Assembly: GCA_035762175.1 (NCBI GenBank)
Contig: DASTPP010000440.1
Location: forward strand, 1-25,199
Length of the DNA stretch: 25,199 bases
Source of the DNA: DASTPP01 sp035762175
GTDB taxonomy: Bacteria > Myxococcota_A > Polyangia > Polyangiales > Polyangiaceae
Direction: 5' to 3'
Every line of letters begins with the position of its first letter. The first letter of the stretch is position 1. Of this stretch, positions 17,013 through 24,724 are shown one piece after another. The notes beneath the pieces are model-generated. The model did not search any database, was not told the DNA's origin, and worked only from the letters and a program-made list of their open reading frames with translations. A program made the position numbers and the translations under genes.

Positions 17013-17048
17013 CGCCCCGGGCGCGTCGTCACCGTACCAAGGTTCGGT

Positions 17049-17054
17049 TATCCT
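17049..17054 (+). promoter_or_regulatory. -10-like element just before the GAF histidine kinase
   Basis: TATCCT, within GGTTATCCTCGG, ends 7 nt before ATG 17062, with no Shine-Dalgarno sequence between. It has the same layout as the elements before 14535 and 14609. Confidence 0.38.
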
Positions 17055-17061
17055 CGGCCGA

Positions 17062-18348
17062 ATGGCGCCCCCGGTCACGCTCCGCATTGCCCACGAGACG
17101 GCGCGGCTCGCGCTCGCCCGCATCCAGTTGAATGGCGACGAGACGCGCGCCAGCGCGACCCGCAAGGCGACCGAGATCAGCGCCCGGGCGCTGCAGGTCG
17201 AGCGGGTCGGGGTCTGGGTGTTCCGCGACGGCGGCGCCTCGCTCGCGTGCCTGTCGCAGTACACGCTCTCGCGCCGCGAGCACGTGCGGGGCGAGGCGCT
17301 CGACCTCTCGCCCTTCCCCGTGTACGCGGCGGCGCTGCGCGAGCGGCGGGTGCTCGCCGCCGCCGCCGCGCGCGAGCACCCGCTGACGCGCGAGCTCGCC
17401 TCGGGCTACTTCGCGCGCCACGGCATCTCCTCGGTGCTCGACGCGCCGCTCATCCGCGATGGTACCGTCGTGGGCGTCGTGTGCCACGAGCACGTCGGGC
17501 CCCCGCGGCGCTGGGACCAAAAAGAGATCGACTTCGCCGGCACCGTGGCCGACATGGTCGCCATGCTCTTCGAGCAGGCCGACAAGATCGAGCTGCAGGC
17601 GGCGCTGCAGGCCGAGCGCGAGCGGCACCTCGCGGAAGTGAAGATGGACGCGCTCGAGCGCCTCGCCCGCACGGTCGCGCACGACGTGAACAACCTGCTG
17701 ACGGCCGCGGGCCTGAGCGCGGACGCGCTCGGCCACCACCCCGACCCGCGCGTCGCCGCGTACGCCGACCAGATCGCCGCCGCCGTCCGCAGCGGCGCCC
17801 GCATCGTCCGGCAGCTCTCCGAGTTCTCGGGCGCCTCGCCCGAGCGGACGCGCGCCGACGCGGCCGAGGTGCTCGCGCGGCTCGAGCCCGCGCTCCGGTC
17901 GCTCGCGGGCAAGGGCGTCGAGCTGCGGGTGTCCATCACGGCGGCGAAGGCCCTCGTCGCCTGCCCCGCCGAGCAGCTCGAGCAGCTCGTCTTGAACCTC
18001 TGCGCCAACGCCCGCGACGCGCTCGAGGGGCGCGGCGGCACGATCCGCGTCTCGCTCGCGGAGGCGGGCGCCGCGGGCGGGGGCGCCGGCTGGGTCGCGC
18101 TCGAGGTGGCCGACGACGGCTGCGGCATGAGCGAGGCGACCCAGGCGCGCATGTTCGAGCCCTACTTCTCGACCAAGGGCCCCGGCCGCGGCGTCGGGCT
18201 CTCGGCGGTCTACGGCGTCGCGCGGCGCGCCGGCGGCGCCCTGCACGTCGACAGCGCCCCCGGCGCCGGCACGCGCATCACCGTGCTGCTGCCCCGCGCC
18301 GAAGCCGAACCGCCCCCCGAAGACGCGCCCTGGTCGGTGCCCTTCTGA
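17062..18348 (+). CDS. Cytosolic GAF-domain sensor histidine kinase
   Basis: 428 aa without membrane segments. A GAF domain (about 10-175) with VERVGVWVF and SSVLDAPLIRDGTVVGVVCHEHVG is followed by a short coiled linker. The kinase core has an H-box with AHDVNNLL, phospho-acceptor His 207. The ATPase domain shows N-box NLCAN (312-316), G1 DDGCG (351-355), F-box FEPYFSTK and G2 GRGVGL (375-380). The AHDVNN H-box and the compact ATPase domain resemble NtrB-like kinases. No response regulator lies next to it, so it is an orphan, and its partner is unknown. The ligand of the GAF domain cannot be told from sequence. The gene converges with the CHASE kinase. Confidence 0.9.
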   Translation: MAPPVTLRIAHETARLALARIQLNGDETRASATRKATEISARALQVERVGVWVFRDGGASLACLSQYTLSRREHVRGEALDLSPFPVYAAALRERRVLAAAAAREHPLTRELASGYFARHGISSVLDAPLIRDGTVVGVVCHEHVGPPRRWDQKEIDFAGTVADMVAMLFEQADKIELQAALQAERERHLAEVKMDALERLARTVAHDVNNLLTAAGLSADALGHHPDPRVAAYADQIAAAVRSGARIVRQLSEFSGASPERTRADAAEVLARLEPALRSLAGKGVELRVSITAAKALVACPAEQLEQLVLNLCANARDALEGRGGTIRVSLAEAGAAGGGAGWVALEVADDGCGMSEATQARMFEPYFSTKGPGRGVGLSAVYGVARRAGGALHVDSAPGAGTRITVLLPRAEAEPPPEDAPWSVPF

Positions 18349-18397
18349 TCGCAGCCCCGGGCCCCGCCCGCCCGGCGCCGGCCCGGCCTTCGCCCCC

Positions 18398-20401
18398 TCA
18401 GCGGCGGCCCGCGAACGAGACCGCGACCCGCTCGGGCCGCTCAGGCCGCCCGGGCTGGGGCGGCGGGGCGTACCGGCGCCACCACGCTTCGGCGTCGCCC
18501 GGGGCCCACGCGCCCGCCGACGCCTGGCAGCGGCGCAGCCTCTCGGCCAGCTCGCGCGCCGAGGCCGGGCGCCCCCCCGGGCTCTTGGCGAGGCAATCCA
18601 TCAAGATTCGCTCGAGCTCGGCGGGCACCGGGCGCCCGAGCCGCGCCGAGGGCGGAGGCAGCGCGCCGGTGAGCACGCGCGAGCAGATCTCGGCCACCGA
18701 GTCGCCGTCGAAGGGCGGGACGCCGGTCAGCAAGAAGTACCCGACGCAGCCGAGCCCGTAGACGTCGACGGCGGGCGAGGGCGGCTCGCCGAGCAGCGTC
18801 TCGGGCGCGAGGTAGGCCGGGGTGCCGGTCACGGTGCCCGCGACCGAGAGATCTCTGCCCCCGGCGCCCGGGCCGACCTCTTTGACGAGGCCGAAGTCGA
18901 GCACCTTGACGAAGTCGTGCACGCCGCCGCGCACGCAGAGCATGATGTTCTGCGGCTTGACGTCCCGGTGCACGAGCCCCGCCTCGTGCGCCTCGGCGAG
19001 CGAGCCGCACGCCTGGATGAGCACCCGCAGCGCGCGCGCCGGCGGCAGCGGCCCCTCGAGCGCGACGAGCTGGCCGAGGTGGAAGCCCTCGATGAGCTCC
19101 ATCGCGTAGTAGAAGATGCCTTCGGGCGTGCTGCCGTAGTCGTAAATCGCGATCGTGTTCGGGTGGGTCAGCCGGCACGTGAGCTTCACCTCGCGCTCGA
19201 AGCGCGCCACGGCCTCGGCCCCCTCGGCCCCGGTCAGCAGCTTGAGCGCCGTCGGGCGCCGCATGAGCGCGTGGCGCGCGCGGTAGACCGAGCCCATGCC
19301 GCCCTCGCCGATCTTGCCCTCGAGCTCGTACTGGCCGAGCCGCTCGGCCCGCTCGACCCGCCGGCGTAGGCGCCCGCTGCGCCCCCGCTCGAGCAAGAGC
19401 GCCGCCGCCGACAGCGACGCGGCGAGCCCCCCGAGCCCGATCGCCCAGGGAGCCGCCCCCGCGCCCGCCCGCTGGCCCGCGAGGCGCAGCTCGTAGGTGC
19501 GGTCGGCGAAGCGCAGGGGCCGGAGCGCGAGGTGGCCCTCGGGGCCCACCCCGCCGGGCCCGCGGCGGCTCTCGTAGAGCAGCCGCAGCGCCTCCGGCGC
19601 CCCGGGGTCGGACAGCGACAGCTCGAGGCCCGAGAGATCGAGGTGCGCGAGCGACGCCTCGACCAGCGGCCGCAGGCGAAAGAGCGCGACGGCCACCCCG
19701 CCCCGCGCCCCCGCGCCTTCGCCCGCCCCGGGCGGCCGCCACACGGGCTCGACCGGCGCGTACACGACGACCGAAGAGACCCCCTCGGGGTCTTCGACCA
19801 GGCGGTAGCGATCGGACACGGTGATGTCGCCCGTCTCGAGCGCCCGCCGCGCGGGCCCGAGCCGCGCCGGGTCGAAGGCGATGTCGAGCCCCAGCACCTG
19901 CGGCGAGAAGGGCGCCATGTACGTGACGACGAAGTGCTCGGGCCGCGGCGCCGCCCGGACCATCGCCCCGCTCAGCGCGGGCTCCCGCAGCTCGTAGCCC
20001 GGCGTCTCGAGCGCGGCCAGGGCCTCGAACGCCGCGCGCTCGCCCTCGCCCACCCGCGGCAGCCACTCGAGCGCCGTCAGCCCCGGGTGCCGGCGCAGCG
20101 CCGGCCCCACGAAGCGCTCGAAGGTCGGCCGGTCGACCCGGTCGGCCGACGCGAAGAGCGCCGGCACCGAGCGCAGCGCCTCGACCGGCCCCGCCGAGGC
20201 CGCCTCGAGCGCCGCCGCGATCGAGTCGCAGCGCCGCTCGAAGGCCACGCGCTCGCGGCGCGCCTCGCGCCCGCGCGCCACCGACGCGACGAGCAACGAG
20301 ACCGCCGCCCCCAGCGCCCCGACGAGCAGCGGGCCGCGGTGCGTCCGCCACCAGCCCGAGCTGCCGACGAGTGAGGAGCCGACCGAGCCCAGGGCCTCCA
20401 T
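18398..20401 (-). CDS. Ser/Thr protein kinase with an extracytoplasmic CHASE domain
   Basis: 667 aa from ATG 20401. A membrane segment (about 24-43) leads to a periplasmic CHASE-type sensor (about 70-235), recognised by FVGPALRRHPGLTALEWLPRV and the following FVVTYMAPFSPQVLGLDIAFD. A second membrane segment (about 315-335) is followed by a complete Hanks kinase domain: glycine loop GEGGMG (365-370), HRDVKPQN (478-485), DFG (502-504) and an APE in PAYLAPETLL. CHASE usually precedes histidine kinases or cyclases, so a C-terminal Ser/Thr kinase is uncommon outside myxobacteria. The C-terminal tail is Pro/Arg-rich. A longer frame beyond 20401 is a shadow. It may form one transcript with the two genes upstream on the same strand, although 242 bp separate them. 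Confidence 0.9.
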   Translation of the reverse strand: MEALGSVGSSLVGSSGWWRTHRGPLLVGALGAAVSLLVASVARGREARRERVAFERRCDSIAAALEAASAGPVEALRSVPALFASADRVDRPTFERFVGPALRRHPGLTALEWLPRVGEGERAAFEALAALETPGYELREPALSGAMVRAAPRPEHFVVTYMAPFSPQVLGLDIAFDPARLGPARRALETGDITVSDRYRLVEDPEGVSSVVVYAPVEPVWRPPGAGEGAGARGGVAVALFRLRPLVEASLAHLDLSGLELSLSDPGAPEALRLLYESRRGPGGVGPEGHLALRPLRFADRTYELRLAGQRAGAGAAPWAIGLGGLAASLSAAALLLERGRSGRLRRRVERAERLGQYELEGKIGEGGMGSVYRARHALMRRPTALKLLTGAEGAEAVARFEREVKLTCRLTHPNTIAIYDYGSTPEGIFYYAMELIEGFHLGQLVALEGPLPPARALRVLIQACGSLAEAHEAGLVHRDVKPQNIMLCVRGGVHDFVKVLDFGLVKEVGPGAGGRDLSVAGTVTGTPAYLAPETLLGEPPSPAVDVYGLGCVGYFLLTGVPPFDGDSVAEICSRVLTGALPPPSARLGRPVPAELERILMDCLAKSPGGRPASARELAERLRRCQASAGAWAPGDAEAWWRRYAPPPQPGRPERPERVAVSFAGRR

Positions 20402-20643
20402 GGCAGGCGGGCATTCTGCCCGAGCGCGCCCCCGCCCGAAAGAACAAGGGACCGGGGCCGGCCCCCCGACCGGCGCCCCGCGGCGATCCGCGCCCCGAGC
20501 GACGCCCTCGGCCCAGGGCCAGCGCGAGCGCGGCCCTCGGCGCAGGGCCAGCGCGAGCGCGGCCGCCGCCCCCAACGCCCCCAACGCCCCCGTGCCCTCG
20601 CGCACGTCGCGGCCGGCCGTCTCGGCGAGCCCGCCGGCCTGCT
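20402..20643. repeat. Intergenic gap containing a 29-bp tandem repeat
   Basis: The gap before the CHASE kinase carries two adjacent 29-bp units (20504-20532 and 20533-20561), 28 of 29 identical, beginning GCCCTCGGC and containing AGGGCCAGCGCGAGCGCG. On the minus strand a -10-like CAGAAT (20413-20418) lies 11 nt before the kinase start. A Leu/Ala/Gly-rich frame crosses the gap but lacks a start codon, so no gene is called. Confidence 0.6.
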
Positions 20644-21585
20644 TCAGCGCAAGACGAGCTCGCCCGTCCGGGCGCCGAGCTCTTCGCGCAGGCGCTCTTG
20701 CTCGAGCGAGAAGGTGCCCATGAGCGCGCGCACCGACTCGTGGTGCCCCTCGAGCAGGTCGAAGAGCTCGTCGATCGAGAACGAGAGCACCCGCGCCGGC
20801 CCGGCGGCGCGGGCGGCCCAGGCGCCGTCGGGGGCGCCGAGGCAGAGGGCGTCGCCGACGAGGGAGCCGGGGCCGAAGGTCGCGCGCACGTCGGGCCCGC
20901 TCCGGGTTATCTCGACGGCGCCCTCGGCGACGACGAAGGCGCGGCCGCAGGGCTCGCCGGCGGAGAAGAGGGCGTCGCCCGCCGCGAGCTCGCGGCAGTC
21001 GGCGAGGGCGGCGAGCTCGACGAGCACCTGCGCGGCCGCGCCGCGCAAGAGCGGCAGCGAGGCGAGCAGGCGGGCGCGGCCGGCGGGGGTCGCGACGTCG
21101 AAGCGCCGGGCGGGCGGGGCGGGCGGCAGGAAGCCGCCGTCGGGGGCGAGCTGCGCGTGCAGCACGGCGGCGCCGCGGGCGAAGCCGACGAGGGTGTCGA
21201 GCAGCACCTCGGGGCGGCTGCGCATGACCTCGAACCAGCGCCCCGCGGGCAGGCGCGACAGGCGCGTGTCGGTCTCGATCGTGGCGGTGCGGCGGCGCGG
21301 GCGCCCGGCCAGCGCGTCGGTGGTGCCGATGACCCACCAGCCTTCGTAGACCCAGTCGGCGAGGCCCGGCCGCGACAGGCGCAGGCGCCCCTCGATCATG
21401 AAGTAGACGTGCTCGGCGGGCTCGCCCTCGCGGAAGAGCACGTCGCCGGCGCGCACGGTCTGCGCCTCGACCGACGCGGCGAGCCGCTCGAAGCTGCGGG
21501 GGTCGTCGGTCTCGGTCGTGGGCCGGGCGAACGAGGCGAAGAGCAGCTCGCGCGAGAGGCGCTGGCGGGCGGTTTCAGCGGCCAT
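20644..21585 (-). CDS. Protein with two cyclic-nucleotide-binding-like domains
   Basis: 313 aa, soluble. Two cNMP-binding folds are visible. The first (about 35-145) has VRAGDVLFREGEPAEHVYFMI and a phosphate-cassette-like region ending RRRTAT. The second (about 180-285) has LAAGDALFSAGEPCGRAFVVAEG and GSLVGDALCLG, but its cassette lacks the usual Arg-Thr, so it may no longer bind nucleotide. No DNA-binding helix-turn-helix follows, so it is not a CRP-type regulator. ATG 21585 overlaps the end of the transporter gene by 11 nt, which points to coupled expression. It probably senses a nucleotide and acts on the transporter-HEAT protein. In related organisms these modules can be part of one chain. 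Confidence 0.82.
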   Translation of the reverse strand: MAAETARQRLSRELLFASFARPTTETDDPRSFERLAASVEAQTVRAGDVLFREGEPAEHVYFMIEGRLRLSRPGLADWVYEGWWVIGTTDALAGRPRRRTATIETDTRLSRLPAGRWFEVMRSRPEVLLDTLVGFARGAAVLHAQLAPDGGFLPPAPPARRFDVATPAGRARLLASLPLLRGAAAQVLVELAALADCRELAAGDALFSAGEPCGRAFVVAEGAVEITRSGPDVRATFGPGSLVGDALCLGAPDGAWAARAAGPARVLSFSIDELFDLLEGHHESVRALMGTFSLEQERLREELGARTGELVLR

Positions 21586-24343
21586 GGGCCTCGGCGGGCG
21601 GGAGCAACCCGGACAGGGGGGCCTCGGGCCGCGGGGCCGACCGCGCCCACTCGGTGGCGCGCCCGCCCGCGCGCGCCTCTTCTTCGACCGCGCGGGCGAG
21701 GGCCGCGAGCCCGGCGTCGCGGCCGGCGCCGAGGGCCGCGAGGGCGGCGCCGGGGCCCGCGCCGAGGTCGGGGCCGCCGAGGGGGGCGACGGCCTCGGCG
21801 CGCGCGACGCGATCGGCGTCGGGCAGCTCTTCGATCGAGAGCCGCAGCAGCATGCGAACCTCTTCGTTGCCGCGCCGGCGTTGCGCCAGCAACGCATCGA
21901 GAAACTCGGCCGCGTTCGCCCGCTGCACGGGGTCGCCCGAGGCGATCGCCGCCTCGACCCGCCGAAAGTCTTCGTCGGGAAAGCAAAGCTGCAACAACCG
22001 GATGGCCCTCTCGAAGGCCTGCCCGCGCTTGTCGTCGAGCACCCGAAGCAAGAGCTCGAGCGCGTCGCCCGCGGCGGCGGGCGCGGCCGAGGCCGAAGGG
22101 GCCCCCCGCAAGGCCACGCGCAGCGAGACCAGGCGGAAGTACTCTCCGAGCTCGCGCCGCACGAGCGGGCGCACGTCGCGCACCCGGAAGCGCGCCACGT
22201 GGTCGAGCGCCATGCGCTCGAGCGCGAGCAGGCACCGGTAGCGCACGAGGCCGTCGTCGCCGCGGGCCGCGAACCCGAAGAGCAGGTCGGCGGCCCGCTG
22301 CGTGCGAAACTCGGCGATCGCCAGCGGAAGCTGGGCCCGAAAGAGGCGCGGGCTCTCGGGGCGGGCGAGCGCGCCCGCGAGCAGCTCGAAGGCCGGCTCG
22401 CCGAGCGCGGCGAGCGCCGAGCGCGCCGCCGCCCGGCCCTCGCGATGGCCGAGGCGCTCGACGAACCAAGGCGCGAGCGCGGCCGCCCGCAGGTTCTCGG
22501 CGGCGCGCGCGGCGAGCCCCAGGGCTTCTTTGTCGAGCGGGCCGGGCGCCGCCCCCTCGACGATCTCGGCCAAGAGGGCGGCGAGCCGCGGCGAGGGCGC
22601 GACGTCGGCCAGCGCCCGCAGCATGCCGAGCCGGGCCTCGCGTCCGTCGGCGTCGGGCGTCAAGAGCGCCGCGATCTCGGCGCCCGCGGGCGCGCCGTCG
22701 GGGGCGCCCGAGAGATCGTCGACGGCGAGGTACCCGCGGATCCACGGGCGTTCGGCGACCGCGCCGCCCCCCTCGCGTGCCCCGCCGCCCGCCACGTGCC
22801 GGGCCCGCGCGAGCGCCCGCATCGCCGCCCGGCGCACGCGCTCGCGCTGGTCGGCGAGCCGGCGCTCGGCCAGGTGGACCCAATCCGAGCGGGTCGACGA
22901 GCCGAAGAGCTCGAGCGCGCATTCGAGCACCTCGTCTTCGTCGCGCAAGAGCACCAGCCCCGGCACGAGGCCCGCCCGCCCGCGGCGCTCGAGCGCGCGC
23001 AGCGCCGCGATGGCCTCGCGCGGCTGCGGGCTCGAGAGCGCCTCGATCAAGATCTCGACGCTGGCGAGATCGAGCTCTTCGGCCGAGCGCGGCTCGGCGC
23101 CACCAGGACCGAGCAGCGCCCGCCGGAAGAGCGCGACGTAGGGCCCGCGCAGCGCCGCGACCGCGGCGAGCCAGGCGGCGGCCGAGGCGGCGACGATGAA
23201 GGCGAGCTCGCGGGCCGAGACCCGCCCCGGCGCGGCGAAGAGCAAGACGAGGCCGGCGGTGGCGGCCTGCGCGAGGCGGGTGAGCGCGCCTTCGATGACG
23301 GGGCGGGCGCGGTTGCGCGCCGAGGCGGGCACGGCCAGGTAAACGAGCTCGAGCCCCGTGCGCTGCACCGAGTGGCGTAGCGCCCCGTCGGCCGCCCTCG
23401 TGCCGAACACGGCGAAGAGCGCCCCCCCGGTCACGAAGCCCAGCACACCGCCGAGAAACATGAGCGAGGGCATGAGCCCGACGGTGCCGATGACGCCTGC
23501 ACGCGCGAGCACCCGGCGGGCGCCCAGCACCTGCACGGCGAGGGCGAGCACGTTCATCGCGGCGTACGACCGCGCGAGAAAGGTGCCGAGCCGCGCGGGC
23601 TCGACGTTCGCGGCGGCGACCGACTTGAACAGGTAGTCGGCCAAGAGGGTCGTCACCGCCCCGAGCCCGACGACGAGCGCGACCCGCGCGAGGGCGGGCT
23701 CTTCCCGGAACGCCCCCCACCACGTGCCGGCCGGCCCCGCGGGCCCCGGCGCCAGCCGCCCGCGCGCCCGCGGCGCCAGCCCGATGAGCCCGCTCGAGGC
23801 CACGTACGCCCCCGCCGACGCGAGCAAGAGCCAGTGCAGATCGACGACGAGCAGCGCGCCCGCGCCCGCCGCCGAGCCGAGCACCCCGCCGAGCACGCCC
23901 GCCGTCGCGATGGTGCCGAAGAGGCGCCGGCCCTGTCCGGCGTGAAAGAGCGCCGCCGCCGCCGCCCAGAGCTGCGGCACGAGCAGCGCCCCGCTGACGG
24001 CGCTGAAGGCGTAGAGCGCGGTCAGCACGGGCGCCGTCGGCGGCAGAAAGAAGAAGACCGCCGCCCCCGCCGCGCTGCCGAGCTGCGCCCCGACGAGGGC
24101 CCGCCGCGCGCCTACCCGCTCGCCCAGCCGCGCGCTCAGCGCCCCCACGGCCAGCGTCAGGGCCGCCGCGACGATGTACATGTACCCGAGCGCCCCGGGC
24201 CCAACGTGCACGAGGAACATCGCGTCCCGCGCCGTCTCGAGCATCGTGTGCGCCACGACGATGAAGAAGAGGCTGCCGAACGCGGCCAGCACCGAGCGCG
24301 CCTCGGCGGGCCGAACGTCAAGGAGTCTCAGCAAAAAGCCCAT
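21575..24343 (-). CDS. ATP/ADP-translocase-like (NTT/MFS) membrane protein with C-terminal HEAT repeats
   Basis: 922 aa. The first about 410 residues hold around 11-12 membrane helices. Near the start, VAHTMLETARDAMFLVHV resembles the conserved first-helix motif of nucleotide transporter-like (Npt/NTT) proteins of free-living bacteria. The remaining about 500 residues are soluble HEAT/ARM-type helical repeats with many short Leu/Ala-rich helix pairs (for example PREAIAALRALERRG and EGRAAARSALAALGEPAFELLAGAL). Nucleotide exchange itself is unproven: I could not confirm the charged residues needed for ATP/ADP transport, and a sensory or scaffold role is possible. ATG 24343 begins right before the first helix. 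It leads the pair with the cNMP-binding gene. Confidence 0.8.
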   Translation of the reverse strand: MGFLLRLLDVRPAEARSVLAAFGSLFFIVVAHTMLETARDAMFLVHVGPGALGYMYIVAAALTLAVGALSARLGERVGARRALVGAQLGSAAGAAVFFFLPPTAPVLTALYAFSAVSGALLVPQLWAAAAALFHAGQGRRLFGTIATAGVLGGVLGSAAGAGALLVVDLHWLLLASAGAYVASSGLIGLAPRARGRLAPGPAGPAGTWWGAFREEPALARVALVVGLGAVTTLLADYLFKSVAAANVEPARLGTFLARSYAAMNVLALAVQVLGARRVLARAGVIGTVGLMPSLMFLGGVLGFVTGGALFAVFGTRAADGALRHSVQRTGLELVYLAVPASARNRARPVIEGALTRLAQAATAGLVLLFAAPGRVSARELAFIVAASAAAWLAAVAALRGPYVALFRRALLGPGGAEPRSAEELDLASVEILIEALSSPQPREAIAALRALERRGRAGLVPGLVLLRDEDEVLECALELFGSSTRSDWVHLAERRLADQRERVRRAAMRALARARHVAGGGAREGGGAVAERPWIRGYLAVDDLSGAPDGAPAGAEIAALLTPDADGREARLGMLRALADVAPSPRLAALLAEIVEGAAPGPLDKEALGLAARAAENLRAAALAPWFVERLGHREGRAAARSALAALGEPAFELLAGALARPESPRLFRAQLPLAIAEFRTQRAADLLFGFAARGDDGLVRYRCLLALERMALDHVARFRVRDVRPLVRRELGEYFRLVSLRVALRGAPSASAAPAAAGDALELLLRVLDDKRGQAFERAIRLLQLCFPDEDFRRVEAAIASGDPVQRANAAEFLDALLAQRRRGNEEVRMLLRLSIEELPDADRVARAEAVAPLGGPDLGAGPGAALAALGAGRDAGLAALARAVEEEARAGGRATEWARSAPRPEAPLSGLLPPAEAHGR

Positions 24344-24724
24344 CGCCCGCTCACGTCACGCCCCCCCGGCCCCACCCGGGGCCTGAGAGAGGCTCAAGAC
24401 CCGACCACGCGGGCCCGCGCCAAGGGCCGCTCGTAGCGCGCTCCGCTGTCGCTGGAAAGTCGCCGCGCACGACCGAGTGGATGCTCCGCCCCCGCCAGCG
24501 AGCTCTACCTTAGGGCCCAGCCCCCAGGCGGGTCGAGGGTGACCCCCGGGCCCGGCAGGCGCGAAAAACCGCTGCCCGAGGGCCGGAAGAAAAAAAATCA
24601 AAAGTTCGAGCAACTGCCCCCCGGGCCTGGCCGAGCAGGAAGATAAGTCGTCACGAACCCGGCCAAATTGCCGGCGGGGGGGTTGGGCGGCCCAGGGGCC
24701 TCGTTCGCGCCCCGACCCTGTCCC
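24344..24724. other. Divergent intergenic region with A tracts
   Basis: 381 bp with no supported gene. An unusual A-rich stretch (24587-24604, AAGAAAAAAAATCAAAAG) and a shorter A5 run at 24564-24568 stand out in this G+C-rich DNA. They could be an UP element, a bend, or a binding site for a nucleoid protein, serving the divergent genes. No convincing -35/-10 pair was found. Confidence 0.45.

Noticed and set aside
20402..20640. Possible small Leu/Ala-rich gene between the cNMP protein and the CHASE kinase
   Set aside because: No ATG or GTG start with a ribosome-binding site. The frame continues into the kinase and includes the 29-bp repeat.
20371..23380. Long plus-strand open frames opposite the cNMP and transporter-HEAT genes
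   Set aside because: Composition is Arg/Ala/Pro-dominated with no motifs, while the minus strand has clear domains.
24600..24640. Intrinsic terminator formed with the A/T tract near 24590
   Set aside because: No good stem could be formed directly before the T run on the minus strand, and no gene ends there.
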